Under the pieces are notes generated by a model. That model made no database searches, was not told where the DNA came from, and worked only from the letters and a program-made list of their open reading frames with translations. From positions 1 to 7,699 of the forward strand of contig CAYHCM010000161.1 in assembly GCA_964355045.1 (NCBI GenBank): DNA of 7,699 nucleotides. Reading direction: 5' to 3'. The DNA is from JABWCE01 sp964355045. GTDB lineage: Bacteria > Bacteroidota > Bacteroidia > NS11-12g > UBA9320. The position numbers and the translations under genes were made by a program. Each line of letters begins with the position of its first letter. Position 1 is the stretch's first letter. Positions 1 to 5,236 of this stretch are shown piece after piece.

Positions 1-660
1 CAACTCATCGCTAAGGAAACAGAACTTCCTTTTGTAACGGCTCCCAATAAATTTGAAGCCCTTGCAGCACACGATGCCATGGTAGAAATACACGGTGCAT
101 TAAAACGGGCGGCGGTGAGTTGCATGAAAATAGCGAATGATATACGATTGTTAAGCTCCGGCCCGAGAAGCGGAATTGGTGAAATTTTTATTCCCGAAAA
201 CGAACCGGGAAGCAGCATTATGCCGGGAAAAGTAAATCCAACTCAGTGTGAAGCCTTAACCATGGTTTGCGCCCAAATTATGGGAAATGATGTGGCAGTA
301 ACGATTGGCGGAAGCAACGGTCACTTTGAACTGAATGTTTTTAAGCCCATGATCGCTTATAATGTTTTACAATCAGCCCGTTTATTGGGTCAGGCATGTT
401 TATCCTTTAATGATAATTGTGCTCTGGGCATTGAACCTAATTATGCCGAAATACAACATAAAGTTGAAAACTCATTGATGCTGGTAACTGCTCTTAATAC
501 ACATATTGGTTATGATAACGCTGCAAAAATTGCCAAAAAAGCACACAAGGAAAATTCATCGCTTCGCGAAGCAGCGTTAGCGTTGGGATTGCTAACAAGC
601 GAGCAATTTGATGCATGGGTAAAACCTGAAAATATGGTTGGGAAAATTGAGGTTGAGTAA
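1..660 (+). CDS. fumC: Class II fumarate hydratase, C-terminal fragment
   Basis: The reading frame is open from base 1, so the gene enters from outside the window and only the last 219 residues are visible, a little under half of a usual class II fumarase of about 460-470. The family converts fumarate to L-malate in the cytoplasmic TCA cycle as a homotetramer. The fumarase/aspartase signature GSSIMPGKVNPTQ lies at fragment residues 70-82. Its serine pair belongs to the mobile catalytic loop, and the K and N that follow are conserved active-site residues. The stretch GHFELNVFKPMI near residues 107-118 favours fumarase over aspartase. The C-terminal domain looks complete up to the TAA stop. The other catalytic half, with the upstream histidine, lies outside the window. 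Downstream the gene faces a decayed minus-strand gene end with no obvious hairpin terminator between them. Confidence 0.95.
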   Translation, partial: QLIAKETELPFVTAPNKFEALAAHDAMVEIHGALKRAAVSCMKIANDIRLLSSGPRSGIGEIFIPENEPGSSIMPGKVNPTQCEALTMVCAQIMGNDVAVTIGGSNGHFELNVFKPMIAYNVLQSARLLGQACLSFNDNCALGIEPNYAEIQHKVENSLMLVTALNTHIGYDNAAKIAKKAHKENSSLREAALALGLLTSEQFDAWVKPENMVGKIEVE

Positions 661-664
661 GGGC

Positions 665-677
665 TATTGCTAATTGC
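665..677 (-). repeat. Short inverted copy of the GCAATWW repeat
   Basis: Read on the minus strand this 13-base stretch is GCAATTAGCAATA, identical to 3483-3495 upstream of accC. It is two units of the same heptanucleotide motif and starts only a few bases after the fumC stop. It marks a low-complexity repeat family shared by two intergenic sites in this window. Confidence 0.5.
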
Positions 678-681
678 TATT

Positions 682-852
682 TCATTCCCTCTTCATAAAC
701 TTAAACGTCCAATTCATCTTGTCATTTTTAACGTTTAAAAAATAAAGCCCATTGGCTAATCCATCAATTTTTATTAATGTTTCAATTGGTGATGAATTGC
801 TTTTTAGGATTAATTAATTAACCACAGAGTAAATAATAGGAATCACTATTGG
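682..852 (-). pseudogene. Remnant of a T9SS type A C-terminal sorting domain
   Basis: On the minus strand this stretch reads as the tail of a T9SS (Por) cargo protein. It contains IYSVVN, a TAA stop (814-816), LILKSNSSP, then IDGLANGLYFLNV, then WTFKFMKRE and a TGA stop (682-684). The pattern of an 'IYSxxGQLIL' strand, a 'GLxxGLYFLxV' strand and a final 'xxFxK' strand is that of the Bacteroidetes sorting domain, which directs proteins across the outer membrane for cell-surface attachment or release. The internal TAA sits where the family usually has Q (GQ), consistent with a CAA to TAA nonsense change. A second in-frame stop lies at 853-855. I found no convincing continuation of the protein further upstream on this strand, so only the last 50-odd codons survive. 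It is a truncated, non-functional gene end convergent with fumC. Confidence 0.7.
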
Positions 853-1110
853 TTAATTGACCCTACGAGGCTTTCATCTTTCAAAACTTCTATAATCCTG
901 ATTTCACAAACCTCAGCCTAAAATATTTTCATGTCAAAAGTTATCTATGTGCAGTTTCTCAAAGTTTAACCCAAATCGAACAATCTCCTATTCTATTATT
1001 GTCAATTTGGTTATAGATTATTGTATTTCATACGGGTCATTTATCATACAATCATGCACAATTTGAAAAACTTGGTGGATAAACTTTTTTACTTACACAA
1101 CACTTGGTAT
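853..1110. other. Non-coding AT-rich spacer
   Basis: No credible gene was found on either strand between the sorting-domain remnant and the promoter of the L,D-transpeptidase. On the minus strand there is a stretch of about 22 open codons around 847-915 bounded by stops, with no recognisable motif. It may be decayed coding sequence from the same lost gene, but nothing shows that directly. No tRNA, hairpin terminator or tandem repeat is evident. Confidence 0.5.
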
Positions 1111-1118
1111 TAATTTTG
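1111..1118 (+). promoter_or_regulatory. Putative -7 box (TAATTTTG) for the L,D-transpeptidase gene
   Basis: TAATTTTG matches the Bacteroidetes primary-sigma -7 consensus TAnnTTTG exactly and is followed by GC. It stands 37 bases before the ATG at 1156, leaving a leader of roughly 30 nt. The -33 region (about 1085-1091) is only a T-run rather than a clear TTTG, so the match rests on the -7 box. Confidence 0.5.
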
Positions 1119-1155
1119 CGTCTGATAGGTATAGATAAATAGTTTATTACAATTA

Positions 1156-1938
1156 ATGTATAAATACCATAGACAATTATTTTTTTTAATTTCAGCTTTA
1201 ACTATTTTTTCCTTCCGTTTATCTCCGGGCAAAAAAGTAGTTGACGAAGAATTTAAACGTTCGCAATTAGCAAATTTAAGGGTACTAAATGCGTATGAAG
1301 AAAAAATAGACAGTATTGACAATTTGTTATTGGCCAAAAATATAGCCATGAATAATTATGAAATATTAATCAGGGCTTTTAAAAAAGAAGAGATAGTTGA
1401 ATTATGGGTTAAAGGCAGCGACAAGGATACCTTTGCATTATTTCATTCCTACAAAATTTGTTCATCATCGGGATTTTTAGGTCCCAAACGCAGGCAGGGA
1501 GATAAGCAAATTCCCGAAGGAGTTTATTATATCAATGAATTTAACCCTACCAGCAACTACCATTTATCTTTGGGAATAAATTATCCCAATAAAGCCGACA
1601 GCATGTTAGGCGAGTGGGGAAATTGGGGTGGTGATATTTATTTACATGGTGGCTGCGAGTCGGTAGGCTGCTTGCCCATAACTACGCGAAGAATTAAAGA
1701 ATTATATATTATAGCTATGCAGGCACGCTATTTCGGTCAACTAAAAATTCCGGTTCACCTATTTCCATGCAAACTTACTGAATCTAATTATAAAGCTATT
1801 TCTAAAAGCTATAACAAACCTGAATTATCCAGATTTTGGGGAAGTTTACGTTCGCTTTATATTTATTTTGAAAAATTTCATACCATACCAACTACCCACA
1901 TTGACGAAACCGGTAAGTATTCTTTTATCCCTAATTAA
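1156..1938 (+). CDS. YafK-type murein L,D-transpeptidase family protein
   Basis: This 260-residue protein carries the L,D-transpeptidase (YkuD-fold) active-site motif HGGCESVGCLPIT at residues 164-176. By family precedent C172 is the catalytic cysteine and H164 the conserved histidine of the HG motif. Upstream hallmarks are GPKRRQGDKQIPEGVY (109-124) and LSLGINYPN (137-145), typical of the YafK branch. The length is close to E. coli YafK (about 246 aa). Residues 7-21 are a hydrophobic signal segment after KYHR, so the protein probably acts in the periplasm. There is no lipobox cysteine. Family members cross-link peptidoglycan or attach or release proteins at meso-diaminopimelate; which one applies here cannot be read from sequence. 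A second cysteine, C167, lies five residues before the catalytic one. The ATG is preceded by a good -7 box but no Shine-Dalgarno. The TAA stop takes its last two bases from the A-run opening the downstream repeat element. Confidence 0.88.
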   Translation: MYKYHRQLFFLISALTIFSFRLSPGKKVVDEEFKRSQLANLRVLNAYEEKIDSIDNLLLAKNIAMNNYEILIRAFKKEEIVELWVKGSDKDTFALFHSYKICSSSGFLGPKRRQGDKQIPEGVYYINEFNPTSNYHLSLGINYPNKADSMLGEWGNWGGDIYLHGGCESVGCLPITTRRIKELYIIAMQARYFGQLKIPVHLFPCKLTESNYKAISKSYNKPELSRFWGSLRSLYIYFEKFHTIPTTHIDETGKYSFIPN

Positions 1939-1978
1939 AAAAAAACGGAGACACGGAGAACACTAAGAGACACAGAGA
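1937..1978 (+). repeat. Left terminal repeat of the 1937-2269 element
   Basis: It consists of an A9 run followed by degenerate 8-10 base units built on ACACGGAG/ACACAGAG. Bases 1945-1960 are a perfect 16-base inverted match to 2245-2260. Confidence 0.65.
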
Positions 1979-2057
1979 AAAATATTTAACTTATAAACTT
2001 GTTAATATTTCTTTCATATTCCACTTGCATAATTAAACTCATACCTAAATATATTTC

Positions 2058-2070
2058 GTGCCTTCGGCAC
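2058..2070. repeat. Small hairpin GTGCC-TTC-GGCAC
   Basis: A perfect 5-bp stem with a 3-base loop, the most GC-rich point of the repeat island, followed by TTTATTA. It could help terminate transcripts leaving the L,D-transpeptidase gene, but it is short and may simply be part of a dispersed repeat. Confidence 0.45.
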
Positions 2071-2090
2071 TTTATTAATACGCTAAATTA

Positions 2091-2159
2091 ATTTCTACCG
2101 ATATATTATCCCTAAAGGGATTTCTAAAGCTCCGATAATGGCAAAATATTGGTAGAAAT
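2091..2159. repeat. Palindromic repeat nested in the element
   Basis: ATTTCTACC (2091-2099) is perfectly inverted as GGTAGAAAT (2151-2159). The 51-base interior contains a second perfect palindrome, ATCCCT-AA-AGGGAT (2108-2121). The layout is that of a short palindromic intergenic repeat, distinct in sequence from the CACGGAG ends of the enclosing block, so two repeat families appear to be nested. Confidence 0.5.
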
Positions 2160-2229
2160 CAATATCAAATATATTGGAATCATGAAGGGATAAAACATTT
2201 AATTTATGTAAGATATCCAATAAATAAAC

Positions 2230-2269
2230 TCTGTGAAACTCTGTTTCTCCGTGTCTCCGTGTTTTTTTT
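2230..2269 (-). repeat. Right terminal repeat of the 1937-2269 element
   Basis: CTCTGTG units are followed by the inverted 16-base core (2245-2260) and a T8 run that ends one base before the minus-strand ccmB stop codon. It mirrors the left end. Confidence 0.65.
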
Positions 2270-2270
2270 C

Positions 2271-2933
2271 CTAATTCTTCCACAAATATTTATAAAGCAT
2301 CACCGCCAGATAAACCAACATTACATCCATCAAGGCCAATGCGGCCATATCAAAATAGATGGCATTTGATTCCAAACCATCCATGGCTTTTTTGGCTGAT
2401 TTTACGGTAATGAGTAAAAGAGGCAGCATTAACGGTAAACCTAAAACAGGAATAAGTAAATGATTATTTCCGGCCCCCGATGCAATAGCTGAAACCATTG
2501 TAAAAACAGTAGAAAGACCGATTGTAAATAAAATAGAAATTATTAGATATTGCCAGGGAGTTTGAATTTTGAAACCCAAAACTAACGAATAAGCGAAAAC
2601 AAATAAAATTAATAACAGGAGCGAAACCAGTGAATTAAAAATAATTTTGGAAAGAATCAGCGCTTCAGGCTTGCAGAGGGAATGGTAATAGAGCATTTTA
2701 CCTTCCGACTCCTGTAAAAATCCTTTGGCAATAGTATTCATGGTATTAAAAAGAACCATTAACCAAAATAATGCATTCCAAACAGGCAGAGAAATGGCGG
2801 TTATACTTAAATAAATTAAAAAAACGGAAGTGAACATTTGAACCAACACACCTTGTATGGCATACTTCTGCCGCCACTCTAAAGTGATGTATAATTTAAC
2901 AAGATTTATAACAGATGTAGTTGTTTTAACCAA
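2271..2933 (-). CDS. ccmB: Heme exporter protein CcmB (cytochrome c maturation)
   Basis: A 220-residue integral membrane protein of exactly the usual CcmB length. CcmB is the permease subunit that works with the CcmA ATPase. The CcmAB complex supports release of haem-loaded CcmE for periplasmic cytochrome c assembly. Six hydrophobic segments are visible at about residues 26-47, 51-70, 98-120, 128-152, 158-178 and 196-216. Family-like stretches are LEWRQKYAIQG (18-28), IAKGFLQESEGKMLYYHSL (68-86) and PVLGLPLMLPLLL (162-174). The only start in frame before residue 33 is a TTG (2931-2933). The length and the N-terminal EWRQKYA match support it, with no Shine-Dalgarno visible. CcmA, CcmC and other Ccm genes are absent from the window, so the gene stands alone here. 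Its stop codon directly abuts the repeat element, and it is divergent from the TerB-like gene. Confidence 0.87.
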   Translation of the reverse strand: MVKTTTSVINLVKLYITLEWRQKYAIQGVLVQMFTSVFLIYLSITAISLPVWNALFWLMVLFNTMNTIAKGFLQESEGKMLYYHSLCKPEALILSKIIFNSLVSLLLLILFVFAYSLVLGFKIQTPWQYLIISILFTIGLSTVFTMVSAIASGAGNNHLLIPVLGLPLMLPLLLITVKSAKKAMDGLESNAIYFDMAALALMDVMLVYLAVMLYKYLWKN

Positions 2934-2961
2934 AATGGAAAAGAATGTGCTTAGGATTTTT

Positions 2962-2969
2962 TAATTTCG
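2962..2969 (+). promoter_or_regulatory. Putative -7 box (TAATTTCG) for the TerB-like gene
   Basis: TAATTTCG differs from TAnnTTTG at one base and is followed by C, leaving a leader of roughly 15-20 nt before the ATG at 2990. It lies inside the putative leader of the divergent ccmB. Confidence 0.4.
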
Positions 2970-2974
2970 CGGCA

Positions 2975-2982
2975 CAAAAATA
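2975..2982 (-). promoter_or_regulatory. Putative -7 box (TATTTTTG) for ccmB
   Basis: Read on the minus strand, TATTTTTG matches TAnnTTTG exactly, about 42 bases before the TTG start of ccmB. No clear -33 TTTG was found upstream. It sits between the plus-strand -7 box and the plus-strand ATG, so the two divergent promoters would overlap. Confidence 0.4.
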
Positions 2983-2989
2983 TTCATAA

Positions 2990-3454
2990 ATGTTATACCA
3001 TATTAGTAAATTACACAGAGATGAGCAGGAATTGGTTAAAAAAGCCCCTTTGCTTGTAAGCATTCTTATATCCGGAGCCGACGGTGAGGTGGACCCGAAA
3101 GAAATAAACAAGGCTGTAAAACTTATTCATACCAAGTCATTTGCCGAAACATCAGATATCAGGCACTTGTACAAAGAAATAGACCACGATGTAGAATCCT
3201 CTTTAAATTTAATTTTAAAAGGATTGCCTGCTGACCCGGAAGAGCGTGAAAAAAGAATCTCAGAAGAATTGGAAGGGCTTAATCGGATTATGGAAAAACT
3301 TGACTTGCAAGTGGCCACTGATTTTTATCATAGTCTTAAAAGTTTTGCGCTACGTGTAGCGCTAAATTCGGAAGGAGTATCCGTAATGATGAAAATAAAT
3401 CATCATGCGAAGGAGTTGGTAGAATTGCCAATGTTGCATTTGCCGGGGCATTAA
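2990..3454 (+). CDS. TerB-like small cytoplasmic protein, function unknown
   Basis: A 154-residue predicted soluble protein with no signal peptide or membrane segment. Residues 19-50 resemble the first half of the TerB/TerB-like helical fold: a hydrophobic helix (APLLVSILISGADGEVD) ending in an acidic ADGEVDPKE turn (30-38) and then a basic helix. In TerB the acidic residues of such turns are associated with metal binding. The middle (60-110) is charged and probably helical, and the end carries LVELPMLHLPGH. TerB domains are named from tellurite-resistance operons, but no other ter gene is present, so tellurite resistance should not be inferred. The ATG at 2990 directly follows divergent promoter-like boxes. 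The stop is 50 bases before the upstream accC start, in the same direction, so the two could be co-transcribed. The family assignment rests on the short motif only. Confidence 0.65.
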   Translation: MLYHISKLHRDEQELVKKAPLLVSILISGADGEVDPKEINKAVKLIHTKSFAETSDIRHLYKEIDHDVESSLNLILKGLPADPEEREKRISEELEGLNRIMEKLDLQVATDFYHSLKSFALRVALNSEGVSVMMKINHHAKELVELPMLHLPGH

Positions 3455-3461
3455 TAAATGG

Positions 3462-3496
3462 GCAATTTGCAATAAGCAATATGCAATTAGCAATAA
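3462..3496 (+). repeat. Five tandem GCAATWW heptamers upstream of accC
   Basis: Five consecutive 7-base units share GCAAT and vary in the last two positions: GCAATTT, GCAATAA, GCAATAT, GCAATTA, GCAATAA. The array fills most of the 50-base gap between the TerB-like stop and the accC start. A two-unit inverted copy lies after fumC at 665-677. Such heptamers can change copy number by slippage, which would alter the spacing ahead of accC. Confidence 0.65.
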
Positions 3497-3504
3497 AATA
3501 ATAA

Positions 3505-4992
3505 TTGAATAACCAACAACTATTGAAAAAAATACTGATAGCTAACCGGGGCGAAATAGCATTGCGTATAATGCGAACCTGTAGAAATATGGGAGTAAAA
3601 ACGGTGGCCGTTTATTCGGAAGCCGACCGCGAAGCCTTGCATGTAAAATACGCTGATGAAGCCTGTTTAATTGGACCTCCCCCATCGGCTCAATCATATT
3701 TATTAGGGGATAAATTAATTGATTTTTGTTTAAAAACAGGTGCTGAAGGTATTCATCCCGGATATGGTTTTTTATCAGAAAATCCTGAATTTGCCCGTAA
3801 AGTTAAAGCTGCCGGTATCATCTTAATTGGCCCATCGCCTGAAGCTATGGAAATAATGGGAAATAAACTTGCAGCCAAAGAAGCGGTTTCGGGTTACAAT
3901 GTTCCAATGGTTCCCGGCATTAATAAAGCCATAGATGATATTCCAAAAGCTAAAGCCGAAGCCGAAAAAATTGGTTTCCCGGTATTGATAAAAGCCAGTG
4001 CAGGTGGTGGTGGTAAGGGAATGAGGATTGTAAATAACCTGAGCGATTTTGAAGAACAAATGAACTTAGCCATAAATGAAGCGAAAAGTTCATTTGGCGA
4101 CGGTTCGGTTTTTATCGAAAAATATGTGGGAAGCCCCCGGCATGTTGAAATTCAGGTATTGGGAGATAATTTCGGAAACATCGTTTATCTGTTTGAAAGG
4201 GAATGCAGCATTCAGCGTCGCCATCAAAAATTGGTGGAGGAAGCCCCTTCGGCTGTGGTAAGCCCTGAATTGCGAAAACGGATGGGTGATGCTGCGGTTA
4301 ATGTAGCGAAAGCCTGCAATTATACCGGAGCGGGAACAGTGGAATTTTTGTTGGATGAAAACCTTGATTTTTATTTTCTGGAAATGAATACGCGCTTGCA
4401 GGTGGAACATCCGGTTACCGAAATGATAACAGGATTGGACCTTGTTAAAGAACAAATACGAATTGCACGTGGCGAACATCTTGGATATATGCAAAACGAT
4501 TTAAAAATAAACGGACATGCCATTGAACTAAGGATTTGTGCCGAAGATCCTGCGGAGAATTTTGTACCAAGTATAGGAAAATTGACAACCTATATTAAAC
4601 CGAATGGTAAAAATATTAGAGTGGATGATTGCATGGAACAAGGGATGGAAATACCTATTTATTATGATAACATGATTGCCAAACTTATTGTATGGGCTGA
4701 TGATAGAATGAAGGCAATTAATTTAATGAAGGAGGCCATTGTTGGGTTTGAAATAGAAGGAATAAAAACGACATTGCCTTTTGGTGAATTTGTAATGAAC
4801 CATAACGCATTTATTTCCGGAAAATTTGATACCCATTTTGTTGCAAATTATTTTAATTCAGAAAATCTGGTGGAAAATAATGGTGAAATTGCGGCTCTTT
4901 TTTCGGCCTGGTATATGGAGCAAACGAATAAGGAAGTAGTATTGCCTTCAATGGGTTCCAAAAAAGCATGGTATTTAAAACGAAAAAATTGA
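3505..4992 (+). CDS. accC: Biotin carboxylase subunit of an acyl-CoA carboxylase
   Basis: It catalyses ATP-dependent carboxylation of biotin on a carrier protein, the first half-reaction of acetyl- or propionyl-CoA carboxylase, in the cytoplasm. The domains are complete. The N-terminal domain opens with KKILIANRGEIALR (8-21) and has HPGYGFLSEN (84-93). The ATP-grasp domain has the glycine-rich loop KASAGGGGKGM (163-173), ERECSIQRRHQK (231-242) and EMNTRLQVEHP (293-303), giving E293, N295, R297 and E301. R343 in ELRICAEDP corresponds to the catalytic arginine of E. coli AccC. There is a tail of about 45 residues beyond the usual length of about 450. The ELRICAEDP wording and the tail resemble acyl-CoA/propionyl-CoA carboxylase subunits, so the substrate is uncertain. 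No carrier or carboxyltransferase gene is nearby. No ATG exists: in-frame TAATAA lies at 3499-3504, leaving TTG at 3505 or TTG at 3523. The latter gives the family-like start MKKILIANRGE (489 aa). Confidence 0.93.
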   Translation: MNNQQLLKKILIANRGEIALRIMRTCRNMGVKTVAVYSEADREALHVKYADEACLIGPPPSAQSYLLGDKLIDFCLKTGAEGIHPGYGFLSENPEFARKVKAAGIILIGPSPEAMEIMGNKLAAKEAVSGYNVPMVPGINKAIDDIPKAKAEAEKIGFPVLIKASAGGGGKGMRIVNNLSDFEEQMNLAINEAKSSFGDGSVFIEKYVGSPRHVEIQVLGDNFGNIVYLFERECSIQRRHQKLVEEAPSAVVSPELRKRMGDAAVNVAKACNYTGAGTVEFLLDENLDFYFLEMNTRLQVEHPVTEMITGLDLVKEQIRIARGEHLGYMQNDLKINGHAIELRICAEDPAENFVPSIGKLTTYIKPNGKNIRVDDCMEQGMEIPIYYDNMIAKLIVWADDRMKAINLMKEAIVGFEIEGIKTTLPFGEFVMNHNAFISGKFDTHFVANYFNSENLVENNGEIAALFSAWYMEQTNKEVVLPSMGSKKAWYLKRKN

Positions 4993-5001
4993 TTAAAAAT
5001 A

Positions 5002-5031
5002 ATAAAAGCCCGCTTCACAGCGAGCTTTTAT
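5002..5031 (+). terminator. Hairpin terminator after accC
   Basis: ATAAAAGCCCGC (5002-5013) pairs with GCGAGCTTTTAT (5020-5031) across the loop TTCACA, giving 12 positions with one C-A mismatch. It begins 10 bases after the accC stop. The GC core is flanked by A-rich bases on the left and a T-run (5026-5029) on the right, the layout of an intrinsic terminator. Confidence 0.75.
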
Positions 5032-5038
5032 CTGAGCC

Positions 5039-5129
5039 AAATCCTGATTTTTTGACAATTTAATTTTCTATGAACTATACATAGTACAAGGTTCGTGCCA
5101 AAAAATTAAACCTTTTAAAATCAGAATTT
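5039..5129. other. Large imperfect stem-loop between accC and the 5233 gene
   Basis: The outer arms 5039-5051 and 5117-5129 pair at 12 of 13 positions. After a small internal loop, 5059-5067 pairs with 5102-5110 at all 9 positions. Within the tip, CTATG (5068-5072) can pair with CATAG (5080-5084). A T8 run (5133-5140) follows the right arm. It may be a second terminator for accC, a leader structure of the following gene, or a decayed palindromic repeat. The arms are AT-rich, so part of the pairing could be chance. Confidence 0.4.
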
Positions 5130-5202
5130 TAATTTTTTTTGTATAAATATTTGTTTCATAATGACACGTTTTTTCTAATTATGAAATTACATTTCGATTA
5201 AT

Positions 5203-5236
5203 AAAGGGAAATAGTATGAAAAAATATAGAGTATGA
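5203..5236 (+). promoter_or_regulatory. Ribosome-binding site and 6-codon mini-ORF overlapping the next start
   Basis: AAAGGGAA (5203-5210) is a Shine-Dalgarno-like stretch, rare in this window. It is correctly spaced for the ATG at 5216, not the ATG at 5233. The 5216 ATG opens a frame of six codons (MKKYRV) whose TGA (5234-5236) overlaps the start of the real gene as ATGA. AGTATGAAAAAA occurs twice (5213-5224 and 5230-5241), suggesting the start region was duplicated. Translation may couple through the overlap. Confidence 0.5.

Larger units (their letters stand above)
1937..2269. mobile_element. MITE-like repeat element with terminal inverted repeats
   Basis: A 333-base AT-rich block fills the gap between two convergent genes. 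It opens with A9 (1937-1945) and closes with T8 (2262-2269). Just inside, ACGGAGACACGGAGAA (1945-1960) is repeated perfectly in inverted orientation at 2245-2260, with looser CACAGAG/CTCTGTG units further in (1970-1977 and 2230-2236). The heptamer CCTAATT occurs directly on both sides (1930-1936 and 2270-2276) and could be a target-site duplication. Inside sit a GTGCC/GGCAC hairpin and a 69-base palindromic repeat. No transposase is encoded. CACGGAG/CACAGAG-type repeats recur in many bacterial genomes, Bacteroidetes included, so this is probably a non-autonomous repeat. Active mobility cannot be shown here. Against a clean insertion: precise removal would let the transpeptidase frame run about 44 codons further into ccmB. 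Confidence 0.6.

Noticed and set aside
661..750. GGGCT ... AGCCC as a terminator for fumC
   Set aside because: The 5-base arms are about 80 bases apart and the right arm lies inside the sorting-domain remnant; not a credible hairpin.
819..829. CCACAGAG as a relic of the CACAGAG repeat family near the sorting-domain remnant
   Set aside because: On the minus strand these bases encode the YSVV strand of the sorting domain, so the similarity to the repeat is probably coincidental.
1110..1349. 79-codon minus-strand ORF
   Set aside because: It lies antisense to the start of the clear L,D-transpeptidase gene and its promoter; low-complexity translation and no recognisable domain.
2095..2283. 62-codon minus-strand ORF overlapping the end of ccmB
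   Set aside because: It is a translation of the repeat element (its TRRHGETE comes from the CACGGAG repeat end and its C-terminus from the palindrome), starts inside ccmB and has no protein-like conservation signal.
2926..3318. Minus-strand ORFs over the TerB-like gene (2926-3111, 3127-3318)
   Set aside because: Serine- and cysteine-rich shadow translations; the plus-strand frame has the coherent helical protein and promoter-like box.
3462..3496. CRISPR-like array before accC
   Set aside because: Units are only 7 bases with no spacers; it is a simple tandem repeat and no cas gene is present.
3823..4494. Antisense and alternative-frame ORFs inside accC (3823-4059, 4076-4261, 4090-4494)
   Set aside because: Shadows of a strongly conserved biotin carboxylase frame; no independent start signal.
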